64,000 bases of DNA from DLKC01 sp002478885 (GCA_046329585.1 JAXLUI010000002.1:372001-436000); one strand, 5' to 3'. Shown: positions 16,007-24,555, numbered from the stretch's first letter. Notes: a model not told the origin generated them from the letters alone. A program made the numbers and translations.

Positions 16007-16576
16007 ATGCCTGAAAAGACAAGATACACTTGTGCAAAATGCGGCCAAGTCCATGACGAATGGCCAGCCCTAGCATTTGAATCTCCGACATCTTATAACG
16101 TTCTACCTAAAAGCACGAAGGAAGAAATTGGCGAACTGACAAATGACTTTTGCATTGTAAGGCATCCTGAACAAACAGACCGATTCATTCGAGGGACGTT
16201 GACGATAAAAGTCAATAACCATTGTGAAGACCTGGAATATGGTCTTTGGGTATCATTGAGCGAAAAGAGCTTCCAAGACTATTCAGTAAACTTTGGAAAC
16301 CCTAATTATGAAGCCAGATATTTCGGCTGGCTTAGCAATGACATACCGGAATATGAAACTACTGAAGACAGTATTCCCACGACGGTATTTACAAGAAAAG
16401 ATGGTTTAAGGCCAGAGATTGTTCCACATAAAAATTTTGACCATCAGCTTGTGCGTGACTATTTTGAAGGAATTACGACAGCAGAAGCGGACAAGCGGAT
16501 ACAAGCCATGCTCAAAGTTGCTGATGAAAGGGATAGAGAAACAGCACCGGTGAAGCCATGGTGGAAGCTGTGGTAG
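16007..16576 (+). CDS. DUF2199 domain protein, 189 aa
   Basis: Opens with YTCAKCGQVHDEWPALAF (a CxxC zinc-ribbon-like start followed by HxxxPALAF) and continues with DFCIVRHPEQTDRFIRGTL, YGLWVSLSEKSFQDY, RYFGWLSNDIPEYETTEDS and IVPHKNFDHQLVRDYFEGI, all characteristic of DUF2199. Cytosolic, function unknown. Unit start GTTGGTTGAAATTT pairs with AAATTGCAACCTAC (16586-16599) just after the stop, 12 of 14 positions. Confidence 0.85.
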   Translation: MPEKTRYTCAKCGQVHDEWPALAFESPTSYNVLPKSTKEEIGELTNDFCIVRHPEQTDRFIRGTLTIKVNNHCEDLEYGLWVSLSEKSFQDYSVNFGNPNYEARYFGWLSNDIPEYETTEDSIPTTVFTRKDGLRPEIVPHKNFDHQLVRDYFEGITTAEADKRIQAMLKVADERDRETAPVKPWWKLW

Positions 16577-16585
16577 CTCAAACCA

Positions 16586-16702
16586 AAATTGCAACCTACA
16601 GTGCATCCTATATAGTTAAGGAATGAATCAGCCCGGAATAAGATTTATTGATTTTATTTCCTTTGAAAGAGAAAGAGGGCCAGGCAGATAGCTGCCACCC
16701 GA
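16586..16702 (+). repeat. Element B alone
   Basis: AACCTACAGTGCATCC, TATAGTTAAGGAATGAATC, CCTTTGAAAGAGAAAGAGGG and hairpin GGCAG-ATAG-CTGCC at 16683-16696; the following gene begins at once. Confidence 0.75.
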
Positions 16703-16708
16703 AATTAT

Positions 16709-17184
16709 ATGAATATAAAAAACAACGAAATGTATAACTTAAAGCGGCAGTCAACATTACTGTTTCTTTCTTTGGTTTTCAGCTTTTCAATAACATACGG
16801 GCAAAATCCAGTGTCTACACCCATTGACTTGCAAAAGGCCGGAATGAAGATCGACAGTCTTGACAAACAGTTTGCGCAATATTTTTATAATGGCGACTCC
16901 GTTTCTTTGTATAACATGTATGCCAAAGGTGCCATTTTAGGAAGTAAAAGAGGTAATGAAATTCTTTCATCATTGGGACAACAGATCAGAAATTCTATCA
17001 AGAATGACAGCAAAACAGTAATTTATACTACCAGTTCTCTTTCTACCGACTCAGAATTTCTTGTTGAGTTAGGCACTATGAATTTAAGGATAGCAAGGGC
17101 AATTCAAAGCAAAAAGGAAAATATCTTGTTGTTTGGAAACAGGAAGATGGCCATTGGAAACTTTATCGTGATATGAGTTTATAG
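16709..17184 (+). pseudogene. Frameshifted SnoaL/NTF2-like (DUF4440-type) secreted protein
   Basis: Signal peptide (from the second ATG, 16730) and an NTF2-like N-terminal half (IDSLDKQFAQYFYNGDSVSL, YAKGAILGSKRG, FLVELGTMNL). The frame then reads RIARAIQSKKEN to a stop at 17176. One frame over, from about 17083, the expected family ending appears: KYLVVWKQEDGHWKLYRDM, with a stop at 17182-17184. A single-base change near 17083 has broken the gene. Confidence 0.75.
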
Positions 17185-17403
17185 AACAAGTGAACAAAAA
17201 ACCTTTGTGCGTTTTAAAAAGCAGCAGTAAGGTCAGCAAAGCGAACGCATAACAGTACATTGGCAATATGGTGGGCGAGTGAACGCTATCTGCCACAAAA
17301 GTATCTTCATTGTAAATAAAAAGAGGCTGAGGCAGGGGCCGGTGGGAGTGCCATTATCCGTAATCCGGCAAGCCCTGAAAGTTGGCTGTAACGCGGTGGC
17401 TTT
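17185..17403 (+). repeat. Element A copy 11
   Basis: AACGCATAACAGTACATTGG, GTGGGCGAGTGAACGCTATC, ACAAAAGTATCTTCATTG (shortened core), AAAAAGAGGCTGAGGCAGG, GTAATCCGGCAAGCCC and terminus GTTGGCTGTAACG. Confidence 0.8.
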
Positions 17404-17434
17404 TGGACAGTTTAAAAATTTCTATTCACAAGCA

Positions 17435-17542
17435 ATGACAAACCTATCTTATATTTCTTCCTTTTTTATAGTTGCAGATTTTAGCAGCATGGTTTCATTC
17501 TATGTAGGTAACCCAGGTTTTGACGCCAGTTTATTGACATGA
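17435..17542 (+). pseudogene. N-terminal stub of a VOC (glyoxalase-like) gene
   Basis: ATG 17435 reads TNLSYISSFFIVADFSSMVS, FYVGNPGFDASLLT and stops after 35 residues. FFIVADxxxxVSFYVxxxGF is the standard first beta-alpha-beta unit of vicinal-oxygen-chelate proteins, which run to about 120-140 residues. The remainder is missing: the sequence passes directly into the GNAT gene. Confidence 0.6.
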
Positions 17543-17611
17543 CCGACAAGCCTGCACTTACCAACCAGGACGCGGGTGGCAAGGCTGAACACATTAAATT
17601 CTTGTATCGAA

Positions 17612-18124
17612 ATGATCTTACGACAGGCAAAATTTTCTGACATAGGAACAATTTGGGAGATCCTTCAGCAGGCTATCGAACAAAGAAGATTGGACGGAAG
17701 TGAGCAATGGCAACAGGGTTATCCTAACCTGAACACCGTTCATGAGGACATAGCCAATGACTACGGATATGTACTTACCGACAATAATGTGATTATCGCT
17801 TATGCTGCAGTGATCTTTGGCATTGAGCCGGCTTATAACGAAATAGATGGAAGTTGGTTAACAAATCAGGACTATATGGCAGTTCATCGAGTTGCAACTT
17901 CGAATTCAGCAAAAGGAAAGGGCGTAGCAACGAAATTATTCAGCCTGCTCGAAGATTTATGCATACAACGTAATGTTTTTAGTATAAAAGTTGATACCAA
18001 CTTTGACAATGCTCCTATGCTGAGAATCCTGGAAAAATTGAGTTATACTTATTGCGGAGAAATAATTTTTGGCGGAGCTCCGCGAAAAGCATTTGAAAAA
18101 GTATTGCATAAAGTAAGCATCTGA
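17612..18124 (+). CDS. GNAT-family N-acetyltransferase, 170 aa
   Basis: MILRQAKFSDIGTIWEILQQ is a typical GNAT opening, and AVHRVATSNSAKGKGVATKL contains the acetyl-CoA pyrophosphate loop (Q/RxxGxG/A form), followed by DTNFDNAPMLRILEKLSY. Cytosolic; acceptor unknown. ATG 17612 is chosen over an in-frame GTG 36 bases upstream because it starts at the family's usual position. No repeat separates it from the VOC stub, so it reached this place by a deletion. Confidence 0.85.
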   Translation: MILRQAKFSDIGTIWEILQQAIEQRRLDGSEQWQQGYPNLNTVHEDIANDYGYVLTDNNVIIAYAAVIFGIEPAYNEIDGSWLTNQDYMAVHRVATSNSAKGKGVATKLFSLLEDLCIQRNVFSIKVDTNFDNAPMLRILEKLSYTYCGEIIFGGAPRKAFEKVLHKVSI

Positions 18125-18366
18125 AAGCCTGATTAATCAATAGCAACCTTCATTTTCAACAGTCCGCAACTGACATTTATTTTGCCAAAGTTTGGCGACA
18201 GCATTCAACCATTCCTTGTGTGCTGAGGTGCAGGTGTACTGAACGCTGCAACCCGCAATTCGGGGGACCTTCAACGTTTTTGTGCTATACTAAACAGCCA
18301 AACCAGTACAATAATTTAAGATATGAATTGCTGTGAACTTTTTCGCAAGTACTATGACAGGCGTTT
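18125..18366. other. Intergenic, no recognisable element
   Basis: Holds ACAGTCCGCAACTGAC and GAGGTGCAGGTGTACTG, possible remains of an A site. A short + frame from 18322 (MNCCELFRKYYDRRF...) runs into the convergent gene and has no family. Confidence 0.4.
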
Positions 18367-18789
18367 TCATGAACCCTTTCGCCTGCAGACAATCAACTCC
18401 TGGTTGTTTTTGCCTGATATTTCTGTTGGGCGCAAACCAGGAGGCGCAATAACAATCGTCAGCGAATCTCCGTTCAACTTGTAAGCGACGCTGACAGTCG
18501 TCGAATCAAGCGCTTCCACTGGCTGAATAATCATTAACCTCGGGCTGCCGGTAGTGTCCAATCTAAAGGAATATTTCATCTCTTTTCCAGTCTCGTCTGT
18601 GAAGGTTATTTTATCCCCTTTGAACACATACCGATACGACACATCCTTTTGGATGCCGTTCTGACTTTCTGATTGCGCCAACCAGGTCCCCTGAATGTTT
18701 GCCTGGTCGGTTGATTTTATGGCATCTCCAGAGACGCGGCATGACAAGGCGCTAACAACAGCCAGTATAAAAAGGTAGTTCTTCCTCAT
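18367..18789 (-). CDS. TIGR03067-like lipocalin-type lipoprotein, 140 aa
   Basis: The only convincing minus-strand gene in the first 32 kb. Leader MRKNYLFILAVVSALSCRV with lipobox ALSC. The mature part has IQGTWLAQSESQNG at its start, FKGDKITFTDETGKEMKY, FRLDTTGSPRLM, YKLNGDSLTIVIAPPGLRPT and ELIVCRR at the end, the layout of the TIGR03067 family (secreted beta-barrels of unknown function). ATG 18789 is preferred over a longer frame because it begins the leader. Confidence 0.75.
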   Translation of the reverse strand: MRKNYLFILAVVSALSCRVSGDAIKSTDQANIQGTWLAQSESQNGIQKDVSYRYVFKGDKITFTDETGKEMKYSFRLDTTGSPRLMIIQPVEALDSTTVSVAYKLNGDSLTIVIAPPGLRPTEISGKNNQELIVCRRKGS

Positions 18790-18925
18790 GTTATGTAAAT
18801 TAAACAGATCAGGGGTAAATCCAAACCATTGCAAGACGAACAACCAACTGAACAAAATAGAGACGATAGTGATAAAAATCAAATCATTCGTGGGACCATT
18901 CTATTTATGCATACATTTAAATTAA

Positions 18926-19282
18926 ATGACAAGACAATTTATTTGCTTTCTTATCACGGTTTCGTTTCTCTCCTGCCAGACACGCCAAAAGTTTGACAAA
19001 GAAAAATGGGCAGCGGTTGCCGACCTAATGACCTTCCCCAATAGAAATTCAATGCTTGAAGACCTGACTTATCATTTCCAATTGAAAGGTAAGCGTTATT
19101 GTGAAATCATTGACCTGCCTGGCCAACCACAAGGAAAAGCTGACAATGATTTGCAAATATTTTATGACATAGATGTAGATTATGGTTACGATATTGACCC
19201 AGTCTATTCAAAGACACTTACCTTCCAATTCAATAAAGATTCACTGGTTGATTCATTTGAGATAAATGAATGGAAAAAGTAG
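18926..19282 (+). CDS. Hypothetical lipoprotein, 118 aa
   Basis: Leader MTRQFICFLITVSFLSCQ (lipobox FLSC). The mature part reads KFDKEKWAAVADLMTFPNR, MLEDLTYHF, LKGKRYCEIIDLPGQPQ, YDIDVDYGYDIDPVYSKTL, a layout I have seen in small Bacteroidota lipoproteins without a known function. It diverges from the TIGR03067-like gene with 136 bases between the two starts, which must hold both promoters. Confidence 0.75.
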   Translation: MTRQFICFLITVSFLSCQTRQKFDKEKWAAVADLMTFPNRNSMLEDLTYHFQLKGKRYCEIIDLPGQPQGKADNDLQIFYDIDVDYGYDIDPVYSKTLTFQFNKDSLVDSFEINEWKK

Positions 19283-19489
19283 ACTATTTAAAAAAACACC
19301 GGCAGACTACAATGCGGTCATTGGTCCTTAGTCTGAACACCAGTTTTTCGATTCTGCAATTGGTGTAACAGGCTGACACAGCGTTGCTGGTATGACATTG
19401 CAAATGCGCGAACTTTAGCCACAATTTCCGGGCGACCATGCAAGCACTAAAATGATAACATACAAAAGGTTAGTATGACTTCACTAAAA
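19283..19489. repeat. Diverged intergenic site
   Basis: CCGGCAGACTACAATGCGG, GGCTGACACAGCGTTGC and TTTAGCCACAATTTCCGGGC keep the GC-rich palindromic flavour of the array sites but do not align with the A core. Confidence 0.35.
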
Positions 19490-20443
19490 ATGACCATAAA
19501 CTCAATCCTGCTTTTCAGCGTCCTGATAATGCTCCCTTCCTGTAACGGACAGGACAAAAAGACCTTGGAAAACAAATCGCAGGTGACGATTGCTATTGGC
19601 GACACAGTCACTGAAACAGGCAAGAACATTAGCTGCATAACTCAAGACAACCAGCACATATTCTGGTTTGCTTCCGATGGAGAAGGGTTGTTCAGATATG
19701 ACGGCAAAACAATTTTGCACTTCACGGAGAAAGATGGACTATGTGGAAACTCTGCCAGGCTAGTCCATCAAGAAACAGACAGCATTATATCTATTACAAC
19801 AAGCAATGGTATTTGTGGTTTTGACGGGAAACAATTTAGCCCTTTGCAGTCTGCCGACAATAAAATTGATATACCGCAGACATCGAGGTTGACTAAAAGC
19901 TACTCTCAAAAGCCATATGCTGTTTACTGCTCCTATAAGGACAGCAAGGGAAACATGTGGTTCGGAACAGAAAGCAGAGGTGTTTGTAAATATGACGGTA
20001 AAACATTCACATGGCTTGATAACGAAGAACTAGGATTGGCTGTTCGCTCGATATTTGAGGATAGTAAAGGGAATATCTGGATAGGAAATAATGGGAATGG
20101 TTTATTTCGCTATGACGGTAAAACATTAACCAATTTTACAAAAGAACAGCACCTTGAAAATCCTGACTTCCAGACTACATTGGAGGGTAAAGAAGGAACA
20201 CTTGCCAGGGTATGGACAATTGCCGAAGACAAAAAAAATAACCTGTGGATAGGAACAATTGACGCAGGCTTATGGAAGTATGATAGCAAAACATTGACAA
20301 ACTATACCATAAAAGACGGACTGTTAAGCAATTCAATCTTAACCGTATTTTGCGACAATACAGGAAGCTTGTGGATCGGATCGGACAGCGGGGTAACAAT
20401 TTATGATGGTAACAGTTTCAAAACATTCAGAGGACAGCAATAG
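19490..20443 (+). CDS. Two-component-regulator-type beta-propeller lipoprotein, 317 aa
   Basis: Leader MTINSILLFSVLIMLPSC with lipobox LPSC (ATG 19490, the second possible start). About five Reg_prop blades follow, each with a W-x-G/A turn and YDGKT: GLFRYDGKTILHFTEKDGL, NMWFGTESRGVCKYDGKTF, NIWIGNNGNGLFRYDGKTL, NLWIGTIDAGLWKYDSKTL, SLWIGSDSGVTIYDG. Such propellers form the sensor part of hybrid histidine kinases; here there is no kinase, so it is a free lipid-anchored ligand-binding propeller. Confidence 0.85.
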   Translation: MTINSILLFSVLIMLPSCNGQDKKTLENKSQVTIAIGDTVTETGKNISCITQDNQHIFWFASDGEGLFRYDGKTILHFTEKDGLCGNSARLVHQETDSIISITTSNGICGFDGKQFSPLQSADNKIDIPQTSRLTKSYSQKPYAVYCSYKDSKGNMWFGTESRGVCKYDGKTFTWLDNEELGLAVRSIFEDSKGNIWIGNNGNGLFRYDGKTLTNFTKEQHLENPDFQTTLEGKEGTLARVWTIAEDKKNNLWIGTIDAGLWKYDSKTLTNYTIKDGLLSNSILTVFCDNTGSLWIGSDSGVTIYDGNSFKTFRGQQ

Positions 20444-20970
20444 CGCAACCGCTAATATCGTTCACCGTTGCAGCATCCGAATTTCGGCTAAAGGCGCTTT
20501 ATAGTTTGTTCCCGAGCATTTGGACAATATCGAAAGGGCTTTGTTTCTACTTTGATTAAAAAGATGGTTTTGGGCTGGTATTACAAGTGCTACCGGATCG
20601 GTTATATTACTGCATACGCATTGACCATATAAAAACAACAGCTGAACCGAGCGTGGCAAGAGGTGATGCCATGAAATACAAATGCAGGTAAACAAAAAAA
20701 GTCGTTTAAAAAGCTAATAACCCAGGTATCGCCTTCTCTACTGTATACTGTAACACTTTTACTATCCGCCTGCGACCTCATTGAATTAAAGCCAACTGAA
20801 TTTATCAATTGCAGTTGTGTTACCAGTAATGAAACTTCCCTTGTTTAGGCCTCTTATACTCTCAGCAACAACGTGTATCTTCAACAGTAAATAAAGGCCG
20901 ACTTGGTTACGGGCCGGGTGGAATGCTATTGTTCGCAATTTGACCGGCCGGGAACGTTGGCAGAAATGCT
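20444..20970 (+). repeat. Element C copy 1 joined to a diverged element A
   Basis: A 550-base gene-free stretch. Around 20618-20860: ATTGACCATATAAAA, AACCGAGCGTGGCAAGAGG, TGATGCCATGAAATACAAAT, CTTCCCTTGTTTAGGCC, CTCTCAGCAACAACGTG. These are repeated in the same order at 25838-26080. An A-like part ends it (GTATCTTCAACAGTAAATAA; terminus GTTGGCAGAAATG, 20956-20968). No real gene in it. Confidence 0.75.
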
Positions 20971-20996
20971 ATCTGAAACCATCTAACACTTTGCAT

Positions 20997-22199
20997 ATGA
21001 AAAAGATCATTTTCTACCTTCTTTTTGGTTTGACGCTGGTCTGCAGTAAGACTTATGCGCAAAATAAAATTGATAAACCAGCACTTGATACATTATTAAA
21101 GATTGCGGAGCAGACACAAACAGATGGTCTTGTAATTTATCAAGACGGTAAACTTTATGGCGAATATTATTTCGGGAAAGAGCCTAAACAAATCGAAGCC
21201 ATGTCTTCGACAAAGTCAATTGTAAATCTTGCAATTGGAAAACTCATTACAGACGGGTTATTGACGTCAATTGATCAGCCAGTGTATGAATTTTATCCTG
21301 AATGGAAACAGGGAATGAAAAAAGACATTACTATCAGGCATTTACTAAACCACACGTCGGGTATGCAAAATTTCCCAAATACAAGTGTTGAAATATATCC
21401 AAGCCCTGATTTTGTAAAACTTGCTCTTGCTGCTGAAATAACAGACAAACCGGGAACGAAATTTTCCTATAATAATAAAGCCGTTAATTTACTAGGTGGT
21501 ATTGTAAGGGTACTGACAAGGAAGAGAATTGATAACTATTTATATGAAAAGATATTTGAACCGATGGGGATTGATGATTTTGATTGGACAGCAGACGAAG
21601 ATGGCAACCCACACTGTATGTCAGGATTTAAGGTTCAGCCGAGAGACCTGGCAAAACTTGGACAGTTATATATTCAAAAAGGGAATTGGAACGGCAAGCA
21701 ACTTATTAACGCAGACTGGTTTGACGAAACAGGTACACCCAACAAACTAAACCCGGAATGCGGGTTATTGTGGTGGGTTGAATATGATAACATAAAGGCG
21801 ATAATTGACGATAAGCAAATAGATACATTAAAAAAAACCGGGTTTGATGACATTGTGCTAAACAAAATCAAAGCGATTAAAGGCACCTATTCCACAAGGG
21901 AATTTCTTCCGGTCTTTACCGAGAAAATAGTTAATACAACCCCTGACTGGATGACAAAATACGTCCCGCTTTTAACCTCCAAAGGCATGCAGGTGAGCAG
22001 AAAAGAATATGGTAATATCGTTGGTTATTCAACAAGAGGCTTCCTGGGAAACTATATGGTCGTTTATCCGGGTAAAAACCTGGTTGTTGTCAGAATGATC
22101 AGTTGGGAGAGTTTTGTAAAAGGAGAAGGAAAGACAGATGGTACAGGCGTAAATAATTTTGAAAGCTTTCTTTCACTGACGAGGAACCTGATTAAATAG
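20997..22199 (+). CDS. Exported serine hydrolase, class C beta-lactamase-like, 400 aa
   Basis: Signal peptide MKKIIFYLLFGLTLVCSKTY. Serine hydrolase motifs: SSTK with nucleophile Ser70, the YxN-type SYNN near residue 158, IRHLLNHTSGM between them, and a C-terminal LVVVRM strand. Acts in the periplasm or outside on an ester, amide or peptide bond; not shown to be a true beta-lactamase. Unit start GTTGGCAGAAATG pairs with CAGTGCTGCCAAC (22209-22221), 11 of 13. Confidence 0.85.
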   Translation: MKKIIFYLLFGLTLVCSKTYAQNKIDKPALDTLLKIAEQTQTDGLVIYQDGKLYGEYYFGKEPKQIEAMSSTKSIVNLAIGKLITDGLLTSIDQPVYEFYPEWKQGMKKDITIRHLLNHTSGMQNFPNTSVEIYPSPDFVKLALAAEITDKPGTKFSYNNKAVNLLGGIVRVLTRKRIDNYLYEKIFEPMGIDDFDWTADEDGNPHCMSGFKVQPRDLAKLGQLYIQKGNWNGKQLINADWFDETGTPNKLNPECGLLWWVEYDNIKAIIDDKQIDTLKKTGFDDIVLNKIKAIKGTYSTREFLPVFTEKIVNTTPDWMTKYVPLLTSKGMQVSRKEYGNIVGYSTRGFLGNYMVVYPGKNLVVVRMISWESFVKGEGKTDGTGVNNFESFLSLTRNLIK

Positions 22200-22420
22200 A
22201 CTAAGCAACAGTGCTGCCAACCCGGTGCTGCCAAAGACGGAGCCGGATGGAAGAGGCGTAAACAGTATTTTTTATGAGCTTCCGCCCGCAGGTTGGTGCA
22301 GCGATCAAGGGAACAGCCTGTAGCCCCAACCGTAAATAAAAATCAACTTTGGCAAGGGCGGGCAAGATGATAATATTTTTACTTCGCCAAGCCGTTAGCT
22401 TTGGCTGATGTACTATGACC
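22200..22420 (+). repeat. Diverged element A
   Basis: CAGTGCTGCCAACCCGGTGC, CAACCGTAAATAAAAATCAA, GGCGGGCAAGATGATAATAT, ACTTCGCCAAGCCGTTAGC, TTTGGCTGATG. A core mostly lost; ends preserved. Confidence 0.65.
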
Positions 22421-22442
22421 CGCAAACTAACAATCATCAATA

Positions 22443-23606
22443 ATGACTTATTTTAAATTACTGTGCTTACTCTTGTTTATTCAGTCATCCATTTTTGGAC
22501 AGAAACCAAGAGCAAGAGATATTGGCATTCCTTTTAACGGAACGACCGGAAAGTTTAATGCCATAACAGATGTAAAAGGTGTTGAGGTAGGTTATAGTAC
22601 CCTTATTTCAGGGCAAGGCCAGAATATTAGAGGGAAAGGACCCGTTAGAACAGGCGTTACAGCCATTTTGCCGAGAGGCAGCAACAACAACCCTGTTTTT
22701 GCCAATTGGTATTCACTAAATGGCAATGGAGAAATGACCGGAACAACGTGGCTGACAGAATCAGGATTTTTAGAGACGCCTATAATGATCACAAATACAA
22801 ACAGTGTAGGTGTTGTAAGAGACGCTGTACTGAAATGGTTTGTAGACAAGCATTGGTATAAAGAAGATTTCTGGTACACCTATCCTGTTGTTGCTGAAAC
22901 GTACGATGGATTTTTAAATGATATCTATGGATTCCATGTGAAAGAAAGCAATGCTTATGAAGCCTTAGACAGTGCAAAAACGGGATATATAAAAGAGGGG
23001 AATGTTGGTGGAGGCACGGGAATGATGTGCTTAGGATTTAAAGGCGGCAGCGGCACTGCATCAAGGATTGTAAAAATTGAAGACTCAACTTATACACTTG
23101 GTGTATTTGTACAAACCAATTTTGGCCGAAAGCCTTCCTTAACCATTGCGGGTGTTCCTGTTGGTAAGGCATTGATGGACACATTGAACAATGAATTGAA
23201 AATGCCTCCTCAGTCTTACAGGAAGGAAGGTGATGGTTCTATCATTGTAGTAGTTGCAACAGACGCGCCACTTCTTCCCAATCAGTTAAAGCGGATAGCT
23301 CAAAGAGTTCCTTTAGGTATTGGAAATGTTGGTGGGTATGGGCAAAATGGCTCCGGCGACATTTTTATTGCATTTTCCACTGCCAATACAAACGCCTTTC
23401 AACGAAATGACTTTTCAAAGGTTGACATGCTACCAAATGATTTGATGAACCCTTTATTTGAAGCAACCGTACAAGCGACAGAGGAAGCTATTGTTAACGC
23501 TTTGGTTGCTGCGGAGACAATGGAAGGCATCAACGGAAACAAATCGTATGCACTTCCCCAAAAACTGGTCATTGACCTGCTGAAAAAATACAACAGAATA
23601 AAGTAA
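22443..23606 (+). CDS. DmpA-type (family S58) aminopeptidase, 387 aa
   Basis: Signal peptide MTYFKLLCLLLFIQSSIFG, then RARDIGIPFNGTTGKFNAIT, DVKGVEVGYSTL, VRTGVTAILPRG, NSVGVVRDAVLKW, GGGTGMMCLGFKGG and GGYGQNGSGDIFIAFST. The last is the autoprocessing site of S58 peptidases, cleaved before Ser304, which then becomes the N-terminal nucleophile. These enzymes cleave N-terminal D- or beta-amino acids. Full length, exported. No partner gene adjacent. Confidence 0.9.
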   Translation: MTYFKLLCLLLFIQSSIFGQKPRARDIGIPFNGTTGKFNAITDVKGVEVGYSTLISGQGQNIRGKGPVRTGVTAILPRGSNNNPVFANWYSLNGNGEMTGTTWLTESGFLETPIMITNTNSVGVVRDAVLKWFVDKHWYKEDFWYTYPVVAETYDGFLNDIYGFHVKESNAYEALDSAKTGYIKEGNVGGGTGMMCLGFKGGSGTASRIVKIEDSTYTLGVFVQTNFGRKPSLTIAGVPVGKALMDTLNNELKMPPQSYRKEGDGSIIVVVATDAPLLPNQLKRIAQRVPLGIGNVGGYGQNGSGDIFIAFSTANTNAFQRNDFSKVDMLPNDLMNPLFEATVQATEEAIVNALVAAETMEGINGNKSYALPQKLVIDLLKKYNRIK

Positions 23607-23656
23607 CAAATACAGCGGGCAATATGACCTGTGTAAAATACTATTTCGGCCCGCAC

Positions 23657-23682
23657 CAGGTTGACTAAAAAACCTATTTTAC
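23657..23682 (+). terminator. Weak hairpin terminator
   Basis: AGGTT-GACTAAAA-AACCT followed by ATTTTACC, about 50 bases after the S58 peptidase stop. Short stem; a similar but better hairpin follows the formamidase gene. The rest of 23607-23894 shows nothing else I can name. Confidence 0.4.
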
Positions 23683-23894
23683 CGGATTGAACGAACAGGT
23701 TACAGGAATACAAACCCCACTCCTGCTTACAGCCCGTGACATTATGTGTCCAGGCCCTTTTCCGGAACGGTTTGCTGAAGGCTTCCTCCACTGTTTTTCC
23801 TGGCCTGGATTTGGTGACAAATGTCGCCGGTTCCGCATAATATTATCAAGGCATTTTATTGTAATTTAAACAGTTCAAAAATTACACTGAATAA

Positions 23895-24278
23895 ATGGAC
23901 ACAAAAGAAATAAAACCTGCAGGTGCCGCTGATCATCTTGCCAATGAACGAACGTTTCTTGCGTGGGTCAGGACCAGCATCGCTCTTATGGGATTTGGCT
24001 TTGTTATCGTAAAATTTGCGTTGTTTATTAAACAGATTTCCCTTGCATTGGGAAAAGATGTTACTCCCCAAGGAAAAGGTTATTCGGCAGTCATTGGCGT
24101 AACGATGGTGGCATTTGGCGCTATAATAACAGTTTTAGCCTATATCCGGTATCGAACTATTGAAAAACATTTAAATAGTGGTGCCTATTTCCCGTCCAAA
24201 TGGCTCTCCCTACTCGTTGCGGTTTGCATTGTTATAGGTGCCTTCCTGCTGGTTCTTTATTTGTTACCTAACATTTAA
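23895..24278 (+). CDS. DUF202 (YidH-type) membrane protein, 127 aa
   Basis: LANERTFLAWVRTSIALMGF is the DUF202 signature, followed by three helices at about residues 28-48, 68-86 and 101-122. YidH-type proteins sit in the inner membrane; role unknown. Single gene; no leader. Confidence 0.85.
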   Translation: MDTKEIKPAGAADHLANERTFLAWVRTSIALMGFGFVIVKFALFIKQISLALGKDVTPQGKGYSAVIGVTMVAFGAIITVLAYIRYRTIEKHLNSGAYFPSKWLSLLVAVCIVIGAFLLVLYLLPNI

Positions 24279-24329
24279 GTGGTTTGTGCTTTAGCTTCAG
24301 CTGTCAACCGGCAGGCTTCACATAACAGC

Positions 24330-24510
24330 AGGTTTAATAAAGCGTGGCCAGGTGGCAGCGCAACCAGCTGTAATCGCCAATTGAGTTTAGCCGGCAGTGT
24401 GATAGAGTGCCGCGGGGAACAAAATGTAACTCCAGATTTATATAATAAGGGTGCCGGGCGCGGGTAGATAGGATGGTATGTTAACTGCCATTGCAACCAT
24501 TTAAAAATTG
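24330..24510 (+). repeat. Diverged element A
   Basis: GATAGAGTGCCGCGGGG, AACAAAATGTAACTCCAGAT, GGGTGCCGGGCGCGGGTAG, ATAGGATGGTATGTTAACTG. The order of A blocks is still readable. Confidence 0.55.
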
Positions 24511-24555
24511 AGCGGTAATTTACATGGGCAGTTTCCAAATATAAAAAGACCGACT

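Noticed and set aside
366..17403. CRISPR array
   Set aside because: The repeats are over 100 nt long, lie 0.5-2 kb apart with genes between them, and no cas gene is present.
18322..18486. Short + frame MNCCELFRKYYDRRF...
   Set aside because: It runs antisense into the TIGR03067-like gene for most of its length and has no recognisable family.
20997..22199. True beta-lactamase resistance gene
   Set aside because: Only the general serine-hydrolase motifs are present; the family is dominated by peptidases and esterases, so no resistance claim is made.
23687..23869. 60-residue frame downstream of the S58 peptidase
   Set aside because: Composition and lack of a family or start context suggest chance; it overlaps a terminator-like region.
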